This document shows, piece after piece, positions 22,170 through 22,222 of a stretch of 22,222 nt of DNA. The number at the start of each line of letters is the position of its first letter. Position 1 is the first letter of the stretch. Below the pieces are notes generated by a model, which was given only the letters and a program-made list of their open reading frames with translations, had not been told where the DNA came from and did not search any database. The translations under genes were made by a program, and so were the position numbers. The DNA is from JAJNBD01 sp964471475 (GTDB taxonomy: Bacteria > Pseudomonadota > Gammaproteobacteria > CAISUE01), in the NCBI GenBank assembly GCA_964471475.1, contig CAYYFQ010000031.1, positions 1 through 22,222 of the forward strand. The letters run 5' to 3'.

Positions 22170-22222
22170 CTAATGTATCCCTAAAATTTCTAACGGTTGT
22201 GATATCAGCGAAGACTGCTGCG
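22170..22222 (+). repeat. Second, inverted copy of the MITE-like element end (cut by the window edge)
   Basis: These 53 bases match the reverse complement of 1653-1705 without a difference, starting with the terminal repeat ATGTATCCCTAA (22173-22184, of which the first 11 continue as in the other end) and running to the last base of the window. The rest of the element, if present, lies beyond. It is the boundary-proximal end of a second element copy about 20.5 kb away in opposite orientation. Confidence 0.92.

Noticed and set aside
1653..22222. A composite transposon bounded by the inverted 53-bp repeats
   Set aside because: The interval contains core genes (radA, lnt, rsmI, prmA) and no transposase, so two independent insertions of a dispersed repeat are more likely.

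Overview
The window looks like the chromosome of a gammaproteobacterium with moderately AT-rich DNA. The housekeeping gene set (radA, a Bcp-type peroxiredoxin, lnt, an LpoA-like lipoprotein next to rsmI, prmA) is typical of that class. A WipA/WipB-like PPP phosphatase, a type otherwise known to me as a Dot/Icm effector of Legionella, suggests an intracellular, Legionellales-like lineage. That placement is inference; no 16S or type IV secretion genes are in view.

Layout. Bases 1-40 are the 3' end of a 5S rRNA. A terminator at 51-85 serves it and, in the opposite direction, aspS. Minus-strand aspS (archaeal-type AspRS) and radA are separated by a compact palindromic MITE-like element (about 1463-1704). 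Divergent to radA is bcp-lnt on the plus strand. An lpoA homologue on the minus strand is divergent from a tightly overlapping plus-strand operon: rsmI, an EVE-domain gene, prmA, and a small secreted protein. These genes serve translation fidelity, rRNA and ribosomal-protein methylation, lipoprotein maturation and peptidoglycan synthesis.

From about 9.0 kb to the right edge the content turns accessory. All five genes are on the minus strand and none is housekeeping. In transcription order they are: a PPP-family phosphatase with a cysteine-rich tail; an 843-residue polytopic membrane protein with its own extended -10 promoter; a 181-residue secreted protein; a 2336-residue SpvB/FG-GAP/RHS protein with a signal peptide and a C-terminal tail resembling a permuted papain-fold cysteine hydrolase; and, 19 bases further on, an exported 277-residue protein in the position of an immunity or accessory gene. 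The block starts at a 70-bp nested inverted repeat (9033-9102). It ends near a second, inverted copy of the MITE-like element's end (22170-22222), which runs off the window.

The most notable items are the RHS protein with its tail and downstream partner, the phosphatase/membrane-protein pair sharing Cys clusters suitable for lipidation, and the palindromic element with compensatory stem changes and a possible 10-bp target duplication.
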